Below are positions 7,087-15,845 of a DNA stretch of 64,000 nt, piece by piece (position 1 is the stretch's first letter; the number at the start of each line of letters is the position of its first letter). Location of the stretch: contig NZ_CP104209.1 in the NCBI RefSeq assembly GCF_025244765.1, positions 2,610,501 to 2,674,500 on the forward strand, written 5' to 3'. Below the pieces are notes generated by a model. The model had not been told where the DNA came from and made no database searches. It worked only from the letters and a program-made list of their open reading frames with translations. The DNA comes from Empedobacter stercoris. Its GTDB lineage: Bacteria > Bacteroidota > Bacteroidia > Flavobacteriales > Weeksellaceae. Made by a program: the position numbers and the translations under genes.

Positions 7087-10000
7087 ATGAAATCACATAT
7101 AAAAAAAGTATTAGTATTAGGATCAGGAGCACTAAAAATTGGTCAAGCTGGAGAGTTTGATTATTCTGGTTCGCAAGCGTTAAAAGCGTTAAAAGAAGAA
7201 GGAATCAAAACAGTTTTAATTAATCCAAATATTGCAACTGTTCAAACTTCTGAAGGAATTGCAGACGAAGTTTACTTCTTACCTGTAACTCCATATTTCG
7301 TAGAAAAAGTAATTCAAAAAGAAAAACCAGACGGAGTTTTAGTTGCCTTTGGAGGACAAACAGCTTTAAACTGTGCGGTTGAATTAAATAAAGAGAATAT
7401 TTTCGAAAAATACGGTGTTGAAGTTTTAGGAACACAAATTCCTGTGATTGAAGCAACAGAAGACCGTGATATTTTTATCGAAAAATTAGACCAAATTGGC
7501 GTTTTAACTGCTCGTTCGGAAGCTGTTGAGACAATAGAAGATGCGATGGCAGCGGGTAAACGTATCGGTTTTCCATTAATCATTCGTGCAGCATACGCTT
7601 TAGGTGGTTTAGGTTCTGGTTTCGCAAACAATGAAGAAGAATTATTAGAATTAGTTGATAAAGCATTCAATTATTCTTCTCAAGTTTTAGTGGAAGAATC
7701 TTTAAAAGGATGGAAAGAAATTGAGTACGAAGTTGTACGTGATGCGTATGATAACTGTATTACGGTTTGTAATATGGAAAACTTTGACCCGATTGGAGTT
7801 CATACAGGTGAATCGATTGTTATCGCTCCATCTCAAACATTAACAAATTCAGAATACCATAAATTACGTGAAGTTGCCATTCGTACTATTCGCCACCTTG
7901 GTGTAGTTGGAGAATGTAACATTCAATATGCTTTCGATCCTGTTTCGGAAGAATACCGTGTAATTGAAGTGAATGCTCGTTTATCTCGATCTTCTGCTTT
8001 AGCTTCTAAAGCAACTGGATATCCTTTGGCTTTCGTTGCAGCAAAATTAGCATTAGGTTACTCATTAGATGAATTAAAAAATAGCGTAACGCAAACTACA
8101 TCTGCGATGTTCGAACCGGCATTAGATTATTGTGTAGTGAAATTACCTCGTTGGGATTTAAATAAATTCTACGGTGTTCGTCGTAACATTGGTTCTGCAA
8201 TGAAATCGGTTGGTGAAGTAATGGCAATCGGACGTTCTTTCGAAGAAGCAATTCAGAAAGGAGTTCGTATGTTAGACATCGGACACAGAGGATTTGTCGC
8301 AAATTCATTTACAATTCCAGAAGGAGAATCATTAGATACATGGTTAGCTGAGCCAAATGATGAGCGTTTATATGCGATCACAGAAGCGTTCAAAGCTGGA
8401 TATTCAATCGAGAAAATTCATGATTTAACGAAAATTGATTTATGGTTCTTACAACGTTTAGAAAGAATTTTCAACATTTCGAAAGAGTTTGAAGTCTTAG
8501 AACGTTTTGAACAGGTGGATGCTGATTTAGTGAAAAAAGCAAAATTAGCAGGTTTCTCAGATCAACAAATCGCTGTTTTAGTTAAAGGAAATGTGAATGT
8601 ACACAGAAATGAATTAACCGTTCGTGAATTACGTAAAAACTTCGGAATTATTCCTGTTGTAAAACAAATTGATACGTTAGCAGCAGAATTCCCAGCGCAA
8701 ACAAATTATTTATATGTAACATACCACGGAACTGAAAATGATATCGAAACTGAAACAGAAAAAGCAGTTTGTATTTTAGGTTCTGGTGTTTACCGCATCG
8801 GATCTTCTGTAGAATTTGATTGGTGTTGTGTAAATGCAGCACAAACAGCAGCTAAAAATGGTTACAAAACGATTATTATCAATTATAATCCAGAAACTGT
8901 TTCGACGGATTATGATGAGTCAGACCGTTTATACTTCGAAGAATTATCGTTTGAACGTGTAATGGATATCTTGGATTTTGAGCAACCTGAAGGAACAATT
9001 ATTTCGACAGGAGGTCAAATTCCAAACAATTTAGCAATGAAATTGTACGACGAAAAAATCAATGTTTTAGGAACTTCTCCTTTACGTATTGATGATGCAG
9101 AAAATCGTCACAAATTCTCTGAAATCTTAGATGAATTAGGAATTGATCAGCCACGTTGGAAAGAACTTTCTTCTTTAGAAGCAGTTCATCACTTTGTGGA
9201 TGAAGTAGGATTCCCAGTTTTAATTCGTCCTTCTTATGTATTATCAGGTGCTGCGATGAACGTCGTATCAAATACGGAAGAATTAGATGCTTTCTTGAAA
9301 TTAGCGAAAGAAGTTTCTCCGGATTATCCAGTTGTCGTTTCTGAATTCGTACAAGGAGCAAAAGAAATCGAATTGGATGCAGTTTGTCAAAACGGAGAAA
9401 TTATTGACTATGCGATTTCTGAACATGTGGAATTTGCGGGAGTACACTCTGGTGATGCGACAATGTATTATCCACCTCAAAAAGTATACATCGAAACAAT
9501 TCGTCAAATGCGTAAAGTTGCGGCGAAAATCGCAAAACGTTTCGAGATTTCTGGTCCAATGAATCTTCAGTTTTTATCGAAGAATAATACAGTTCGTGTA
9601 ATTGAAACGAATATTCGTGCTTCTCGTTCGTTCCCATTTGTATCGAAAGTGGCAGGAAATAACTTAATCGAAAAAGCAACAAAAGTATTATTAGGATTAG
9701 AAGTAGAAAAAGGACACTCAGAATTAGTTTACGATTTAGATTACGTAGGAGTTAAAGCTTCTCAATTCTCATTTACACGTTTAGCTGGTGCCGATCCCGT
9801 ATTATCAGTGGATATGTCGTCTACAGGTGAGGTTGGATGTATTGGAGATACAGCTGAAGAGGCATTATTAAAATCGATGTTATCTGTAGGATATGAAATT
9901 CCAGAGAAAACAGTATTGATTTCTGGTGGACCAATTGAATCTAAGGTTGCTTTATTAGGACCTGCGAAACAATTAATTGCAAAAGGATATAAAATTTACG

Positions 10001-10314
10001 CAACAGAAGGAACACATAAATTCTTTATGGATAATGATGTCTATTCAACATTAGTGTATTGGCCATCTGATAAAAAAGAACCAAATGTAATGTCTTACAT
10101 CCACGATAAGAAAATTGATATGGTAATCAACATTCCGAAAAACTTAACAAAAGTGGAATTAGATAATGATTATCAAATTCGTCGTACAGCAGTAGATTTT
10201 AACATTCCATTGGTTACAAATGCACGTTTAGCTTCAGCTTTCATCAATGCATTTACAACCCTAACAATGGATGATTTAAAAATCAAAACTTGGAATGAAT
10301 ACAGAAATAAGTAA
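7087..10314 (+). CDS. carB: Carbamoyl-phosphate synthase large subunit
   Basis: 1075 residues, the normal length. Two homologous ATP-grasp synthetase halves are visible: the first opens KVLVLGSGALKIGQAGEFDY and the second CILGSGVYRIGSSVEFDWCC around residue 560. An oligomerisation region lies between them, and a C-terminal allosteric MGS-like domain comes from about residue 940 (AKGYKIYATEGTHKFF). It makes carbamoyl phosphate from bicarbonate, ATP and ammonia channelled from CarA. It is the last gene of the operon and is followed by a strong terminator at 10342-10365. Confidence 0.98.
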   Translation: MKSHIKKVLVLGSGALKIGQAGEFDYSGSQALKALKEEGIKTVLINPNIATVQTSEGIADEVYFLPVTPYFVEKVIQKEKPDGVLVAFGGQTALNCAVELNKENIFEKYGVEVLGTQIPVIEATEDRDIFIEKLDQIGVLTARSEAVETIEDAMAAGKRIGFPLIIRAAYALGGLGSGFANNEEELLELVDKAFNYSSQVLVEESLKGWKEIEYEVVRDAYDNCITVCNMENFDPIGVHTGESIVIAPSQTLTNSEYHKLREVAIRTIRHLGVVGECNIQYAFDPVSEEYRVIEVNARLSRSSALASKATGYPLAFVAAKLALGYSLDELKNSVTQTTSAMFEPALDYCVVKLPRWDLNKFYGVRRNIGSAMKSVGEVMAIGRSFEEAIQKGVRMLDIGHRGFVANSFTIPEGESLDTWLAEPNDERLYAITEAFKAGYSIEKIHDLTKIDLWFLQRLERIFNISKEFEVLERFEQVDADLVKKAKLAGFSDQQIAVLVKGNVNVHRNELTVRELRKNFGIIPVVKQIDTLAAEFPAQTNYLYVTYHGTENDIETETEKAVCILGSGVYRIGSSVEFDWCCVNAAQTAAKNGYKTIIINYNPETVSTDYDESDRLYFEELSFERVMDILDFEQPEGTIISTGGQIPNNLAMKLYDEKINVLGTSPLRIDDAENRHKFSEILDELGIDQPRWKELSSLEAVHHFVDEVGFPVLIRPSYVLSGAAMNVVSNTEELDAFLKLAKEVSPDYPVVVSEFVQGAKEIELDAVCQNGEIIDYAISEHVEFAGVHSGDATMYYPPQKVYIETIRQMRKVAAKIAKRFEISGPMNLQFLSKNNTVRVIETNIRASRSFPFVSKVAGNNLIEKATKVLLGLEVEKGHSELVYDLDYVGVKASQFSFTRLAGADPVLSVDMSSTGEVGCIGDTAEEALLKSMLSVGYEIPEKTVLISGGPIESKVALLGPAKQLIAKGYKIYATEGTHKFFMDNDVYSTLVYWPSDKKEPNVMSYIHDKKIDMVINIPKNLTKVELDNDYQIRRTAVDFNIPLVTNARLASAFINAFTTLTMDDLKIKTWNEYRNK

Positions 10315-10341
10315 TACGTTTAAGTATTAAGTTATAAGTTC

Positions 10342-10365
10342 AAAGCCTCGCAATTGCGAGGCTTT
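10342..10365 (+). terminator. Rho-independent terminator of the arg/car operon
   Basis: A perfect 24-base palindrome with 12-base arms (AAAGCCTCGCAA and its complement) followed by TTTTTATTT. It can act in both directions. Confidence 0.9.
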
Positions 10366-10445
10366 TTATTTGTTATTAGTGTGAACTTTTTCGTTTTTCC
10401 GCTTCAATACTCTTTTGACTAATTTACAATATTTATCCATACAAA

Positions 10446-10471
10446 AAATCCACTTCTCTCAAAGTGGATTT
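10446..10471 (-). terminator. Terminator of the tatD-tcdA-TPR operon
   Basis: A 10-bp stem AAATCCACTT/AAGTGGATTT (10446-10455 and 10462-10471) lies 26 bases beyond the TPR gene stop, with a T-run when read on the minus strand. Confidence 0.8.
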
Positions 10472-10496
10472 TAAAATATGTAGAAATTAAATTTTC

Positions 10497-11204
10497 TTAA
10501 AACTCAGCAAAAAAAGCTTCTACTTTTTCTACGCCGTTTGCATCAAGAGCTTCTAATAATTCTTTCTTGATTTCCGTTAATTCTTTCTTTTTCGCTTTTT
10601 TCAGAACTGGTTTAGCCGTTTCTAAAAAGTTTTCGATTTGTTCTAATCCGCGAGAGCTTAAGAATTTTTCGTCTGTTTTTTTCAATTTAGCATACACTTG
10701 CACCAACATTTTACATTGTTCTAAAGCCAATGCATATTCTTTTACAGTTTCTAATGTAATCATGTAATGCAACATCAATTGTACAGAAGGCATATTGCGT
10801 TGATGACCAAATTTTGTGTATTTTTCTAATGCAATTCCGAAACATTCTTGACTACGTTCGATGTTTTTATTTAAAGCTGCAGAAATGACAACATTAAACC
10901 AATCGTCTGAGTTATCTGAATTCTGAGCTAAATCAAAGAAAGCATTGTCAGCATTTTCAAAATCTTGTAAGCTATAATAGGATAAAGCAATCAATTTTTT
11001 TGCGTCATATAATTGTTTTGGGTCTTTTGCATCCAATAAACCTTCACAAACTTTGATACACATCTCGAAATTACTATTTCCAAATAAATCTCTCGCCGTA
11101 TTCAACAACGAATTAGTCGCATTCTGCTCCAACGCCTGCTCGTACATAAATTGACGTGCTCTCAAAACATCTTCGTATGTGATATAATCGTAATTGATTT
11201 TCAT
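10497..11204 (-). CDS. TPR-like helical protein of unknown function
   Basis: 235 residues starting at MKINYDYITYEDVL. A longer frame begins at a TTG (11231), which is less likely; the ATG has an AAAGAGA stretch a suitable distance upstream. The protein is entirely helical with degenerate tetratricopeptide repeats (for example NTARDLFGNSNFEMCIKVCEG and KKLIALSYYSLQDFENADNA), then a lysine-rich segment and an acidic C-terminus. It has no signal peptide, so it is cytoplasmic. It follows tcdA by 60 bases and is probably cotranscribed with it. I recognise no specific function; a scaffold role is likely from the fold. Confidence 0.75.
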   Translation of the reverse strand: MKINYDYITYEDVLRARQFMYEQALEQNATNSLLNTARDLFGNSNFEMCIKVCEGLLDAKDPKQLYDAKKLIALSYYSLQDFENADNAFFDLAQNSDNSDDWFNVVISAALNKNIERSQECFGIALEKYTKFGHQRNMPSVQLMLHYMITLETVKEYALALEQCKMLVQVYAKLKKTDEKFLSSRGLEQIENFLETAKPVLKKAKKKELTEIKKELLEALDANGVEKVEAFFAEF

Positions 11205-11264
11205 TTTTTTAGTCTCTTTGTTAATTTGCAACTAAATTACTTAAATCTTTAAGAAAGTAGTTAA

Positions 11265-11987
11265 TTATTTATCATTTTTTAATAGATGTCGAATCACTGT
11301 TTCAGCAGCATGCAACCCGAATAAACCAGGCATCCACGAATTGGTTCCATAAAAAGATTTTTTATAGTTTTTACCATCCGTCAATTTTACCGATAATTCA
11401 TCAGGAACTTCTGTTGAAAAAACAGCTTTTACACCTTTATTAATGCCTTCTTTTTTTAATCGTTTTCGTACATTTTTTGCCAAAGGACAAACATCTGTTT
11501 TACTAATATCACGCACCTGAACTTTACTTGCCAAATATTTTCCTCCTGCACCCATATTACTAATTACTTTCACTTTTTTGCGTTTTGCAGCTAAGATTAA
11601 ATTAATTTTTGGGGTAACAGAGTCGATACAGTCTAAGACATAATCAAAATCGGGTGTAACGATTTCGTGTGTACGTTCTGGACTCAAAAATTCGTTGATA
11701 CGTGTTAAGTCTAATTCAGGATTAATATCCATCAAACGATCACCAACAATATCTACTTTATGTTGTCCAATTGTCGAATGTAAAGCGGGTAATTGACGGT
11801 TAATATTTGTAATATCTATTGTATCGCCATCCACAATTGTCATTTTACCAACGCCTGCACGTGCAATAAATTCTGCGGCAAAAGAGCCAACACCTCCTAA
11901 ACCTACGACTAAAACGTTAGAATTTTTAAGGTTTTCTAAACCTTCTTTTTTGAATAATAATTCAGCTCTTTCTTGCCAAACTGCCAT
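11265..11987 (-). CDS. tcdA: tRNA threonylcarbamoyladenosine dehydratase (ThiF/E1-like)
   Basis: 240 residues from the ATG that gives MAVWQERAELLF. The longer frame would overlap the tatD 3' end, whereas this start leaves an 11-base gap. The E1-like nucleotide-binding motif VLVVGLGGVGSFAAE and the INRQLPALHSTIGQHKVD segment identify the ThiF/MoeB/UBA family. The acidic dinucleotide-contacting TIVDGDTID and a late cysteine region (KTDVCPLAKNVRKRLK) agree with TcdA/CsdL. The enzyme cyclises t6A in tRNA to ct6A using ATP. It sits between tatD and a TPR protein gene. Confidence 0.88.
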   Translation of the reverse strand: MAVWQERAELLFKKEGLENLKNSNVLVVGLGGVGSFAAEFIARAGVGKMTIVDGDTIDITNINRQLPALHSTIGQHKVDIVGDRLMDINPELDLTRINEFLSPERTHEIVTPDFDYVLDCIDSVTPKINLILAAKRKKVKVISNMGAGGKYLASKVQVRDISKTDVCPLAKNVRKRLKKEGINKGVKAVFSTEVPDELSVKLTDGKNYKKSFYGTNSWMPGLFGLHAAETVIRHLLKNDK

Positions 11988-11998
11988 TGAAATGTATT

Positions 11999-12658
11999 TT
12001 ATTTTGATTGAACTTCGTAACCGAAAATCGTTTTCCAATTTTCTGCTTGTTGAAGTTGTAATTCTTCGATTGTTATTTTTCTCAAATTTGCTGCAAATGC
12101 ATAAATTTCTTTTATCGGAATTTCGCTTGCATCATTTTCTAAAAAGAATTGATTTGCAGAAATTTTTGCAAATATAATTTGTAAGTTTTTGTTAGAAAGA
12201 AGATTTTTACCAAAAGATACAAAACAATTTTGCACCAAAATCTGATGGAGTAATTGTTCGTTCTTGTTGAAACCATGAAACATAAACGGAATCGTTAATT
12301 TCATTTTTTTGCGAATCTGTAAGATTTCTTGATAAGCACGAACCGAATGTATAATCACAGGAATTTTAAATTCTTCCGCAATCTTTAATTGTTGTTCAAA
12401 AACCTCGATTTGTAACTTAAAATCTGTTTCGCACAATTTATCTAAGCCAATTTCTCCGATTGCTAAACAATTTTTATTTGAAAGATTTTGTTTAATAAGT
12501 CTTATTTCTTCTTCTATTGATGAGGTTTTGATATAAGCTGGATGAATTCCAATAGAAAATAGCTTTACGCCATTATTCAGCTTATTCGGAAATTGATTGT
12601 ACAATTCTAAAACCGTTGAATCGTTAGATAGATGATGTGTATGCGCGTTGAGAAACAT
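11999..12658 (-). CDS. TatD family hydrolase
   Basis: 219 residues, somewhat short for TatD. The metal-binding NAHTHH is at the N-terminus, GIHPAY around residue 38, AIGEIGLDKL around residue 66 with the key glutamate, PVIIHSVRA with a metal-ligand histidine, and the late FLENDASE that supplies the final aspartate. TatD enzymes are metal-dependent deoxyribonucleases or phosphoesterases. A -7 box TAATTTTG (minus strand, 12686 down to 12679) lies just upstream. It is the first gene of a minus-strand operon with tcdA and the TPR protein. Confidence 0.88.
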   Translation of the reverse strand: MFLNAHTHHLSNDSTVLELYNQFPNKLNNGVKLFSIGIHPAYIKTSSIEEEIRLIKQNLSNKNCLAIGEIGLDKLCETDFKLQIEVFEQQLKIAEEFKIPVIIHSVRAYQEILQIRKKMKLTIPFMFHGFNKNEQLLHQILVQNCFVSFGKNLLSNKNLQIIFAKISANQFFLENDASEIPIKEIYAFAANLRKITIEELQLQQAENWKTIFGYEVQSK

Positions 12659-12810
12659 GTTTATTGCTATAATAATTACAAAATTAAGTATATCTGTATG
12701 ATTATGAAATTTAGATTTAAAATAAATTTAGTTTTATATGTTGTTTATAATTAGTTCTGTAAGTGATTGTAATTACTTAAAATAAATGGAGTTATTATTT
12801 AGTTTTATAG

Positions 12811-12840
12811 TTGTTAAAGTTTTAAATAATAATATATTTG
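12811..12840 (+). promoter_or_regulatory. Promoter of the GLUG-repeat secreted protein
   Basis: TTG (12811-12813), a 19-base spacer and TATATTTG (12833-12840) make a near-ideal Bacteroidota promoter. It lies 17 bases before the ATG at 12858, which rules out the in-frame ATG at 12786 as the start. Confidence 0.75.
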
Positions 12841-12857
12841 TGTTTGAATCACAAAAT

Positions 12858-14306
12858 ATGAAAAAAACACTATTTACAATTTTCTTAACTGCACTTATGA
12901 CTGGTGTACCTTTATTTGGACAAACTGGAAAAGCACCTAATTTACTTGAATCATCAATTCAAAAAGAGTTAACAAATAAAGGAACTGAAAATTTTCCTAC
13001 TACTGAATGGATAGACTTTACAGATGTTAGTTGGTACAATTCCACTTCAACATCTTTTACTTTGAGTAATGCGGAACAGCTTGCTGGTTTAGCTAAGTTG
13101 GTATATGATGGAAATGATTTCTTGGGAAAAACGATTATTATTTCTAATGATATCGATGTAGGAAAACATTTGTGGACTTCTATTGGTTATGGGTATCAAA
13201 AGCCTTTTTCAGGAACTGTATTAGGAAATAATCATACAATCAAGAATGTTTTAATTAACAGACCAACTGGAGATTTTGTTGGTTTTTTTGGACAAGCTTT
13301 CAAAGCAACTTTCAAAGATTTAAAAATAGACAATATTAAGGTTAGAGCAAAAGATACAGCTGGTTGTTTTGTTGGTAACCTTTCTACAAATAGTCTTGTG
13401 GATAACTGTCATGTAACAAATGCAGAAATTATTACAACTTCTTATAATATTGGTGGTTTTGCGGGAAGTGTATTAACAGATTCTTTTGTTAATAATTCTT
13501 CTTTTGAAGGCTACGTAGAAGGATTTAATCAAGTAGGAGGATTTACAGGGAATTTATGGGATAAATCTACAATAACAAATTCTTTTGCAAAAGGAAAAGT
13601 TGTAGGAGGATATATTATCGGAGGATTTGTAGGTTTCACAACAATGGCTTTTGGCCCTAATAGAATGAATACGATTAAAGATTCTTATTCTATTTCTGAG
13701 GTAGAAGCAGAGTTAGAAAGAGCTGGTGGTTTTGTAGGATATGCGCAATTTGCTTTGAATGTAGAAAATTCTTATGCTGTAGGTAATGTTGCTTCACCAA
13801 TAGCTGTAGGTTCTTTTGCTGGAATGGTAGGGAATGCAGAGTTTAAAAATGCACATTTTGACAAGACAGTTTCCACTATTGATGCGGTTGGAGTTTTAGA
13901 GATGGAAGGTATGTTGGTTGATATTACTGGAAATACAACTTCTGTAATGAAAAATGAAACTTTCGCTGAGATATTAAATGCTTCAAATTCTGATAAACCT
14001 TGGCGAATAGTTAATGGATTAAATGATAATTATCCAGTACTGAATTTTCAAAATTTGGGTATTCAGGAGTATACATCCAAAGAGCTTAATCTTAAAATTT
14101 ATCCAACAATAACAGAGAAGTTACTACATATACAATCAAATGCGAAAGTGTTAGATTATAAAATTTATGATATTAATGGACGAATAATTCCAATTAATAA
14201 TAAAAAAATGAAAGAAATAGATGTTTCATCTTTTACCAAAGGAGTATATATTATTTCTGTTTCTACAAACGAAGGAACTAAAAATTTGAAGTTTATTAAA
14301 AAATAA
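12858..14306 (+). CDS. Secreted GLUG-motif protein with type IX secretion C-terminal domain
   Basis: 482 residues. A signal peptide (MKKTLFTIFLTALMTG, cleaved after a VPLFGQ-like site) is followed by a region of GLUG-type repeats, seen as successive GGFxG units (YNIGGFAGSV, QVGGFTGNLW, YIIGGFVGFT, AGGFVGYAQF). Such repeats build a parallel beta-helix in surface adhesins. The last 80 residues form a type A T9SS sorting domain: LNLKIYPTITEKLLHI, then YKIYDINGR and KGVYIISVSTNEGTKNLKFIKK-like ends. It is therefore a cell-surface or secreted protein, possibly adhesive (inference). Its own terminator has been split by an IS element at 14333. Confidence 0.85.
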   Translation: MKKTLFTIFLTALMTGVPLFGQTGKAPNLLESSIQKELTNKGTENFPTTEWIDFTDVSWYNSTSTSFTLSNAEQLAGLAKLVYDGNDFLGKTIIISNDIDVGKHLWTSIGYGYQKPFSGTVLGNNHTIKNVLINRPTGDFVGFFGQAFKATFKDLKIDNIKVRAKDTAGCFVGNLSTNSLVDNCHVTNAEIITTSYNIGGFAGSVLTDSFVNNSSFEGYVEGFNQVGGFTGNLWDKSTITNSFAKGKVVGGYIIGGFVGFTTMAFGPNRMNTIKDSYSISEVEAELERAGGFVGYAQFALNVENSYAVGNVASPIAVGSFAGMVGNAEFKNAHFDKTVSTIDAVGVLEMEGMLVDITGNTTSVMKNETFAEILNASNSDKPWRIVNGLNDNYPVLNFQNLGIQEYTSKELNLKIYPTITEKLLHIQSNAKVLDYKIYDINGRIIPINNKKMKEIDVSSFTKGVYIISVSTNEGTKNLKFIKK

Positions 14307-14337
14307 ATTATAGAAAAAAAAGGCCTAAATATTACAC

Positions 14338-14369
14338 TGCCCCCAAAAAGTTAGACACTTTTGGGGGCA
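14338..14369 (+). terminator. Hairpin inside the IS left end, before orfA
   Basis: TGCCCCCAAAA (14338-14348) and TTTTGGGGGCA (14359-14369) make a perfect 11-bp stem with a 10-base loop, followed by six T residues and then the orfA ATG at 14376. It has terminator form and may stop readthrough transcription from outside the IS, or block ribosome entry. Confidence 0.6.
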
Positions 14370-14375
14370 TTTTTT

Positions 14376-14912
14376 ATGACAAGAAAAGTAAAATATGGTG
14401 TAGCATTTAAGTTACGCTGTGTGAAAGAAGTTTTAGAAAAACATCGAACAATACGTTCAATTAGTAAAAAAGAAAATATACATGCTTCTTTATTAAAGAA
14501 ATGGGTTTCTGATTATCATAATCAAGGAATTTCAGGTATAGAACCTAAAAAAAACCAAACGTATAGCGTTGAATTTAAGTTGAAAGTTATTAAGACTATA
14601 ACTAGTCAATATCTTAGTTTACGTGAAGCCAGAGTTAAATTTAATATTCCAAGTGAATCGGTTATTATAAAATGGCAAAAAGATTTTGCTACCTTTGGAA
14701 TAGACGGATTAAAACCCAAACCAAAAGGCCGTCCCAAGACTATGAGCACATCTAAAGGTAGACCTAAAAAATCGAAACAACCATTATCAAGAGAAGAAGA
14801 ACTATTGTTGGAGATTGAACGTTTACGTTGTGAGAATGCACTCTTAAAAAAGTTCAATGCCTTAATTCAAGCCCAAGAGGAAAAACAAAAGAAACTTGTA
14901 CGCAAGCCATAA
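14376..14912 (+). CDS. IS3-family transposase OrfA (DNA-binding part)
   Basis: 178 residues from the ATG at 14376 (a TTG at 14361 lies in the IS-end hairpin and is less likely). There are two helix-turn-helix segments: around residues 10-45 (KLRCVKEVLEKHRTIRSISK) and 60-100 (FKLKVIKTITSQYLSLREAR). A basic linker and a C-terminal leucine-zipper-like helix (EEELLLEIERLRCENALLKK) follow. It binds the IS ends. Ribosomes can slip -1 at A AAA AAG (14846-14852) within the helix to give the OrfAB transposase. Confidence 0.92.
   Translation: MTRKVKYGVAFKLRCVKEVLEKHRTIRSISKKENIHASLLKKWVSDYHNQGISGIEPKKNQTYSVEFKLKVIKTITSQYLSLREARVKFNIPSESVIIKWQKDFATFGIDGLKPKPKGRPKTMSTSKGRPKKSKQPLSREEELLLEIERLRCENALLKKFNALIQAQEEKQKKLVRKP
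14846..14852 (+). promoter_or_regulatory. Programmed -1 frameshift site A_AAA_AAG
   Basis: The heptamer is in the correct phase with the orfA codons (TTA AAA AAG). The -1 frame has its last stop at 14831-14833 and is then open to the end of orfB at 15742. A slip here fuses OrfA to OrfB, as is known for the IS3 family. Confidence 0.85.
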
Positions 14913-14962
14913 ATGAATTAAGGCCAGAATTTCATCTAAATTTACTTTTAGATTGTACACAT

Positions 14963-15742
14963 ATGGCTAGAAGCAGCTTTTACTATCATATTTCACGTAG
15001 TAAAACAGATAAATACGAGGAATTAAAACTTAAGATAAAATCCATTTATCATCAGCATAAAGGGCGATATGGCTATCGACGAATTACCGATGAATTAAGA
15101 AAATCAGGAACTATCATCAATCATAAAACTGTTCTTAAACTGATGAATAGCTTAGGATTAAAGAGTTTGATTCGAAGAAAAAAATACAAATCTTACAAAG
15201 GAGAACAAGGAAAGATTGCACCAAACATCTTGCAAAGAGCATTTAAGGCTGATAAACCCAACCAAAAATGGGTAACAGATGTTACCGAGTTTAAAGTAAA
15301 AGATAAAAAACTATATTTATCACCAATAATGGATCTGTACAATCAAGAAATTATCAGCTATGAGTTAAGCGAACGACCTGTTTTTAATCAAGTAACTCAA
15401 ATGCTTAAAAAGGCATTTAAAATAACGAAAGACACCAAAGATTTGATATTACATTCCGATCAAGGATGGCAATATCAGATGAAACAATATCAAGCTTTAT
15501 TAAATGAAAAAGGAATCATACAAAGTATGAGTAGAAAAGGAAATTGCTTAGATAATGCTATTATCGAGAATTTCTTCGGAATACTGAAATCGGAACTATT
15601 TTATTTACAAAAATTTAATTCTATTGAAGAGCTAAAAAAAGAAATAAAACAATACATTTACTATTACAATAACGATAGAATAAAATCGAACTTAAATAAA
15701 ATGAGCCCGATACAATATCGAACTCATTTTTATAATTATTAA
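14963..15742 (+). CDS. IS3-family transposase OrfB (DDE catalytic part)
   Basis: 259 residues from the first ATG. The same frame is open from 14834 and codes upstream for a typical OrfB N-terminus (NELRPEFHLNLLLDCTHMA), so the natural product is the frameshifted OrfAB fusion. The integrase core has D106 (WVTDVTEF), D166 (LHSDQGWQY) and E202 (NAIIENFFGILK), an exact DD(35)E spacing. An HTH_21 region (HKGRYGYRRI) precedes it. All catalytic residues are present. Confidence 0.93.
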   Translation: MARSSFYYHISRSKTDKYEELKLKIKSIYHQHKGRYGYRRITDELRKSGTIINHKTVLKLMNSLGLKSLIRRKKYKSYKGEQGKIAPNILQRAFKADKPNQKWVTDVTEFKVKDKKLYLSPIMDLYNQEIISYELSERPVFNQVTQMLKKAFKITKDTKDLILHSDQGWQYQMKQYQALLNEKGIIQSMSRKGNCLDNAIIENFFGILKSELFYLQKFNSIEELKKEIKQYIYYYNNDRIKSNLNKMSPIQYRTHFYNY

Positions 15743-15845
15743 TTTTTAATCTGTCCAAACTTTTGGGTGCAGTCTATATTTTAGGTCTTTTTTTAAATCG
15801 AACAAGGAAGTAAATAGTAGCTAAAAAGGAATAGAATTTGCTACA

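Larger units (their letters stand above)
14333..15776 (+). mobile_element. Complete IS3-family insertion sequence (IS150-like group)
   Basis: 1444 bp. The ends are imperfect terminal inverted repeats: 14333-14357 reads TACACTGCCCCC..., and the complement of 15752-15776 reads TAGACTGCACCC...; 20 of the first 25 positions match. A 3-bp target duplication TAT flanks it (14330-14332 and 15777-15779). Inside are orfA (helix-turn-helix) and orfB (DDE) in the -1 frame with a canonical slippery heptamer. No stop or frameshift disrupts either frame, so the copy looks intact and possibly active. Confidence 0.9.
14322..15794 (+). terminator. Terminator hairpin split by an IS element
   Basis: The left arm GGCCTAAA (14322-14329) with a preceding A-run and the right arm TTTAGGTC (15780-15787) with a following T7 run are complementary (one G-U). 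Removing the IS and one TAT copy restores an 8-bp stem with the triloop TAT. The arms now lie about 1.45 kb apart, so the original terminator of the GLUG gene cannot fold normally. Confidence 0.75.

Noticed and set aside
7220-9682. Several antisense frames of 60-118 codons across carB
   Set aside because: They are shadows of a conserved coding gene without their own start signals or recognisable domains.
12786-12857. Upstream in-frame ATG for the GLUG protein
   Set aside because: A near-ideal promoter (12811-12840) lies within it, and the ATG at 12858 opens with a proper signal peptide.
14307-15845. Larger mobile island around the IS and MFS exporter
   Set aside because: The IS has clean ends and a target duplication, and the exporter lies outside; no composite transposon partner copy is seen.
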